64,000 nt of DNA from Aphelenchoides besseyi. Its lineage: Eukaryota > Nematoda > Chromadorea > Rhabditida > Aphelenchoididae. Below, one piece after another: positions 59,263 through 64,000 of this stretch (its first letter is position 1; each line of letters begins with the position of its first letter). The DNA is taken from the NCBI GenBank assembly GCA_024699855.1, contig JAMPIQ010000002.1:10726001-10790000 (forward strand), read 5' to 3'. The notes under the pieces were generated by a model. That model ran no database searches. It saw only the letters and a program-made list of their open reading frames with translations, and was not told where the DNA came from. The position numbers were made by a program, and so were the translations under genes.

Positions 59263-60433
59263 AAAAGTTTAAAACTGTGATTTCACGATTTTTTTCTGCT
59301 TGTTAATTGTTGAGCAATCAAAATAAACAGGGAAATCGTAGTTCTTTGGATGCCCAAAACAAATTATATAAGCAATAGAAATCGAATGCACAACAAAAAC
59401 TGTCGTTTAGAGATTCAGTTGTGGGTTAACGAATTGATTTTGGTCGACCAGCAAAATGTTGCGAAGGATATCGCGCTCAGGGTTATGATTAGTGAACACG
59501 AATTTGCGATTGGTTTTAGAATGTGAGCGCGTTCGCGTTTCCAATACACTTGTACGATTTTGACTGGTCATGATCGGCGGGTTGAAAGAGCGAAAGAAAT
59601 CATGTTAAACTGATGATTCGGTTTTTGTATTGACATCTCCTGCAGTGTAAACAGCAAAATTGCTAGTTAGTTGAGTTAATAGCTGAGAAAAAAGTTTGTC
59701 GCGTGTTTTTCTGCTCATTGACTAGTGTGTTCGAAGGTGCGCAATGTCGGACATTTTCAAAAGCGCGAGTTGGCTACGAGAATTGCGTTCATTCCGACAA
59801 CTTGCCTCTTCACGCGCCAAATCCCTTCTCGCCACCACCTATACGTTGCTCGCATGTGTTGCGAACTCGGCTGGACGCTTTCTTATCCCCACTCACTGTC
59901 GTCTTGTTGTTGCATTTGGCCAAATTCAATTCGCCAACTTTGTCTGTTATTAAGGGCTCGGCCAACTTACCCGCTAATTGCCATCAAAATCATCTCCTTG
60001 CAGGCTCATCATCGTCTTTCTTAATCTTCGTCCTCGCGCTCATTGCTTCTCAAAATATGCACGACGATTCGTGTGCAAGAGCGAAGATGGACGAGAAAGC
60101 GTCTTTGTCAGTTGTTGGCACCAAACGAAGAGCAAGGACACTACATACTGACAGACGTTTCTTTCCAACGAAAAGACGTTGACATTCACTTTGAGAAAAA
60201 ACTTTTCAATGTTTTTTTACCGACATCCAATCGGTTTATGTGACATTTGCGTGTTCGAAACTTGTGTTCAATTTAATGTCTGTTTAAATCAATGCATTCA
60301 CAGCTTCTGATGTTCGTTCAACAGTGTTTCAATTTGTTTAGATCTTTTGTTTGTAATTTGCAATGAACGTGAAGTACATTTTTGTTCGTAGACAAGAATG
60401 AACATTTCAGGTGGCAAACCACAATTTTTTGTG
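59263..60433. other. 1.2-kb intergenic region
   Basis: Between the TWK gene B and the PLXDC gene. Three overlapping + strand ORFs near 59703-60182 (longest 159 codons) show no signal, domain or splice support; the 69-codon ORF starting at 59744 (MSDIFKSASW) is the only one with a plausible start and is not convincing. A CATTTCAG acceptor ends at 60410 just before the PLXDC start. Confidence 0.45.
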
Positions 60434-62162
60434 ATGCTGAGGTTTTGCCTTCTGCTCATCTTGTTGGCATGGATGCATTTGTTTATTGCTGCAGATTCCG
60501 TCTATTACGAACAGAATACTCCTCAGTTCATAGAGCTAATAAATGAGCGACAACGTCGAGATGTCAAAACTTCAACTCCATTGGACATCGGCTCAGAAGA
60601 CGCGCGCAAGTTCCCAACGGACATCGAAGTCGAAGAAGACCGCGAGGTGAGTAGAGTGTCGTGAAGATTCTAAAATGTCTTCAGTCTGAACATGTTTATT
60701 ACAAAATGTCAACTTTTACGAACAAGTCGGACGTTTTAAAAGATCATTACGTCGACGTATCTGAATGGCTCAAACAGCCGGGAATTGAAGGACATCGAGA
60801 TCATCCTTCTTTGCAAGAATCTTACAGAAAAGCAGCCGTAGGTTATCTGGTTCGAATCGTTTCTATTCGACATGTTGTTTAGAGTGCGCCAATTGGCTTT
60901 TCTTTTCCGTTTTACGGACATCCGATCGAGAATTTGACTATTGCAACGGGTGGATTTTGTTATGTTGGCGATCAAACTCACAGTTGGTTAGCAGCAACGC
61001 AATACGTTGCTCCATTGATGGCAAATTTCGATACTGTCGCCGATAACGCGTCCATTACCTATGCAACTGACAAAAAAACGAAAATGGTGATCGCTTGGAA
61101 CAACGTTCGTTTACGTGACAATCCTCGTGGTGAGTTAAAAAGCAACCAAATGAAGTAATTTGTTTATTTAGTTGGATTCTTTAATTTTCAAGTTCACTTG
61201 TGGTCCAGTGGTGATATTTGGTTTGTGTACAAAGATATTCCAGTTGAAGTGAAGGACATCAGCGATGCTCATCATCCATGCAAGTTGGGTATCAGCGATG
61301 CATATCTTTTCAATCATCGATTTGGAGACAAATGTAAAAAAAGAAATTCGGATTGTGTTTATGTTTATTTTTAGCGTCCACACAAATGAAACGAGTGATT
61401 CACGAGTACCATCGGATTCAAGTTCCGGTCTCCAGTGTTACAAGCAATACAGTGGTGATTTTGAAAGCTCTTCCAAGTAAGTCAAGTTCAAACCGATTAG
61501 AATAAACATTTAAACTGTTTAATGGCTAAATTTCTTGATTTTTAGCGTGTCTTCAATACACGGATTGCCAGTCATGCACAGGCTCCACACTCAAAACATT
61601 CAATTGCTCGTGGTGTAATCCGAACACAGCGAATGTCTCAGCGTTCTGTTCAGATCAAGCGGGGTAAACAAAGCCGTTGTGCTTTCACTCACATTGCTAT
61701 TTCAGGTTGCACAGACGTCGACAAGAATGGGTGGAAGGTGATTGTGCACGCGAAGGGTTGGACAAAACTTGTCCTGCACCAGAAGTTGAGTCGACGACTA
61801 CCTTCTCAACGACCGAAGTTCCCGTCACAGCGCCGCCCGTCGATATCGAACAGGAGAAAGAAAAATGTACAGAAATAGCGTTGAACAAAATTCACTATTC
61901 TAATTTTCAGTGTCTCAAAAAAACACAGGAAGTGGTGGTGGAATGGCTATTTTCACGGTCCTCTTTATTGTTCTTCTTGCCGCTGGTTGTTGGGTCGTTT
62001 ACGCGTTCTATAATCCGCATACAACGTCCGGACAGCTCTTAATTAAGGTACGAAGTTCGTTGATTGAACGTATTTATTATTGTAAACTTTAAGTATCGAC
62101 CGTCCAAATGGCAATTACCTTCTGCGCATGTGAGATATTCGGCTACTTCGGGACACATCTGA
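60434..62162 (+). CDS. Plexin-domain-containing membrane protein (PLXDC / TEM7-like)
   Basis: Nine exons (60434-60646, 60685-60837, 60883-61129, 61172-61333, 61375-61476, 61546-61663, 61706-61866, 61911-62047, 62094-62162) give 453 residues. A signal peptide (MLRFCLLLILLAWMHLFIAA) was used to pick the ATG at 60434; an in-frame ATG at 60398 lies before a CATTTCAG acceptor and is less likely. The ectodomain has a nidogen-like block (IGFSFPFYGHPIENLTIATGG, FQVHLWSSGDIWFVYKDIP) and then a PSI domain (CLQYTDCQSC ... FNCSWCNPNTANVSAFCSD ... EWVEGDC). A Thr/Pro-rich stalk, one transmembrane helix (AIFTVLFIVLLAAGCWVVYAFY) and a short cytoplasmic tail follow, as in PLXDC1/2. NLT, NAS and NCS glycosylation sites are present. 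The last intron ends in TTTAAG. Confidence 0.88.
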
Positions 62163-62802
62163 GAGTCATACTCAGCGTTTACAAACATAATTCGTACACA
62201 CAGAATTTCTTTCTGTCTGCTCTTCCTATTCCTCCTATCTTCGATTCCTCCTATTTTCGATTTTCTTTACGCGAAACCGGGTTCTTTCATTGTCGTTAGT
62301 TCGATAGCCAATAGGTATTCAAATTAAGTACTCACGCACGCCTAAACTGCGTTGTCCATGGTGACAGATGATCGGGTCGACATGTCAAATAAGCGTACGT
62401 GTTTTCTTGAACTAAACGCTTAATTCAATGATGTGTCTCATTTTAACAATCTTTTGCACAACCCAATGGCAACTGGCTATAAAATTGCAGCTTGTAAATA
62501 AACGTTTTTAATTCACACGTTCAACATGGTTTATTAGTCGAAATTATAAGAACACAAGAAATCAAGAGAAACAAGCAGCACGATTTGAGTTATTTACTTA
62601 TTACTTAGATCGTAAGTGAAGAAAAATACAAAGTAGTTGTTACGGTACAAAACACATAAAATATAATTGACTTTATATTCCTACACAATAATTCAAGTAT
62701 ACGACAACACATAATCCGTAGGATAAATAAGAATGTGAGCTTGAGAATACAATTTGGCCGTTATGAGTCTGCAGTCAATTCACCATCTGCGGCAGTAGAT
62801 TG
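62163..62802. other. Convergent intergenic region
   Basis: Holds the 3' UTRs of the PLXDC and calnexin genes, which point towards each other. AT-rich, with AATAAA-like signals. No gene is seen. Confidence 0.55.
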
Positions 62803-64000
62803 CTATAAAAGACAGATGAGCGTGGAATTCGAACGAAAACTTACTCGTCGTGAGCTAGAACGACGATTTCGTGGTTTCGTAGTTTTCTCCTCGACAGTTG
62901 TTTCGACGATCTCCTCCGCGACTTCTTCCGCATTCGCACCAGAATCTTCTTTTTCTTCATCGTCCGGTTGATAAGCATCGGTCTTCTTGGCGCTATCCGT
63001 GTAAGTGGGCGTCGATTTACGTCCGAAGAAATAAGCAGAAATTGCGATTATTGGAAGTAGAACACACAGAATGTAAACCGCCCACAACCACGGTCGTTCC
63101 TCAGTTGCATTAATTAGCCCTTGGAAGAAGTTAGTTGATGGACTCTCGATAGCTTCCAACATATCTTCAAGTTGCTTCTTCACATTGAACGTTTGAGCCG
63201 CAAAATCGGCTGCCAATTCCGAGTTGTCATCAATGAAGATGTTATCTAAAATAACATTTCTGTACTGTATTATAAAATGGATTCCTACCAAAGATTATAT
63301 TGGGACTCATTGTCCACAGCTCGAAACCGAGTGCTGTGACTGGCTTCAGTTGATTGTATGGATCAGCTTCGTAATAGTTCGGATTTTCGATCAATTGAGC
63401 CGACCATTTTCCTTTGTAATTTGGGTTCTTGATTTTTGGTGCTGTCCATTTACCCTGTAATTTATATGTAGAAGGAACAATCGATATATTGCATTACCTT
63501 GTACAATGGATTTGCTTTCATCGGCTTTTTCCACACTCCACATCCACTCCGTCCTTGACATTCGGGATTGGCAATCAATCGAGGTTCGTAAGTTCCATCC
63601 ATTGAATCATCCCAATCCTCTGGTCGTTGAGCTTCTGGATCCGGAATCAACGGCTCTTCATCGATGAGCCAATCACTCGGTTGAACCGCATCCTCATCAA
63701 CAATCTCTTTCGGTTGATCCTCATCCCAATCATCCGGTTTTTTGGCTTCTAAACCTCACGCAAATATTGTTCATATGAGTGAAGATTCGAACATACCCGG
63801 ATCAACAATGTATTCATTTTCATCCCAATCCGATGGTTTCTTGTCTTCCGGATCGGCGATTTGTTTCGGCGGCGTGACAGATGGAACCAAATCCTTAAAC
63901 GAATATTATTGTTTGTTATATCACTAAGATTTACAGTCAACATGTTTCCGTAGTAGAGAGATTTGTTATCCAAAAGAACCTCATAATTGTTGTTTCGTTT
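62803..64000 (-). CDS. cnx-1: Calnexin, C-terminal two thirds (runs off the right edge)
   Basis: Five minus-strand exons inside the window (63935-64000 partial, 63797-63893, 63498-63748, 63289-63454, 62803-63245) encode 340 residues up to the stop; the 5' part lies outside. The P-domain has type 1 repeats (DPEDKKPSDWDE, EAKKPDDWDEDQ, DAVQPSDWLIDE, EAQRPEDWDDSMDG) and type 2 repeats (PRLIANPECQGRSGCGVWKK, APKIKNPNYKGKW, AQLIENPNYYEADPY). The lectin domain ends with GFELWTMSPNIIFDNIFIDD. One transmembrane helix (WLWAVYILCVLLPIIAISAYFF) is followed by an acidic cytoplasmic tail. The end is Ser/Arg-rich and hydrophobic (TLICLL) and lacks a typical RKPRRE retention signal. It folds glycoproteins in the ER. 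One intron ends in TTTAAG. Confidence 0.95.

Noticed and set aside
59703..60182. 159-codon + ORF upstream of PLXDC
   Set aside because: Three frames are open here at once, there is no domain or splice support, and composition does not resemble neighbouring genes.
1..64000. CRISPR arrays, bacterial operons, phage or insertion sequences
   Set aside because: The window is eukaryotic, with spliceosomal introns throughout. No array-like direct repeats or prokaryotic elements were seen.

Overview
This window looks like nuclear DNA of a nematode. Genes are broken into many short exons by small introns, mostly 38-60 nt, with GT donors and TTTCAG or TTTAG acceptors. The gene content is worm-like: a PAT-2 type integrin alpha, ILK (PAT-4), TWK potassium channels, an ODR-2/HOT-like Ly6 protein and HECW. 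The species cannot be named from sequence alone; the frequent TTTAG acceptors differ from the Caenorhabditis consensus, and a clade I worm is possible but unproven. All exon models below were joined by hand by checking splice sites, reading phase and family conservation; no alignment was run.

Left part (1-21.5 kb), mostly + strand: mitochondrial ribosomal protein S18a (139-759); an Ig-domain membrane protein with a long cytoplasmic coiled coil (943-2484); a small non-autonomous DNA transposon with an 8-bp target duplication (2930-3365); DNA polymerase kappa (3554-5684); integrin alpha pat-2 (8326-12379); UBE2G1/ubc-7 (13161-13867); ILK/pat-4 (15249-16896); a small Cys-rich membrane protein (17283-17685); mitochondrial GrpE (minus, 17858-18592); and a facilitative sugar transporter (19675-21512). 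Integrin alpha and its adaptor ILK sit 2.9 kb apart with only the E2 gene between them.

Middle part (24-45 kb): a small coiled-coil protein (+), then minus-strand genes: an AT-hook/HTH nuclear protein, an ELMOD3-like ARF-GAP candidate made of six short exons, a 499-aa low-complexity protein, an F-box-like protein, a 111-aa membrane protein and an ODR-2/HOT-like GPI-anchored Ly6 protein. A nucleotide-sugar transporter follows on +. The largest gene-poor stretch (31.3-35.5 kb) holds a strong pre-miRNA-like hairpin at 35139-35216.

Right part (45-64 kb): a protein with two CAP-Gly domains (minus), a full HECW-type E3 ligase (minus, 18 exons), two TWK two-pore K+ channels arranged head to head (minus 51906-54202 and + 57138-59262), a plexin-domain-containing (PLXDC) membrane protein (+), and calnexin (minus) running off the right edge.

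Themes: integrin adhesion and muscle attachment (pat-2, pat-4), membrane signalling (TWK pair, Ly6, PLXDC), ubiquitin (UBE2G1, HECW) and ER/mitochondrial proteostasis (calnexin, GrpE). Splicing oddities recur: several introns end in AAG, two are GC-AG, and one conserved TWK intron starts with GG.
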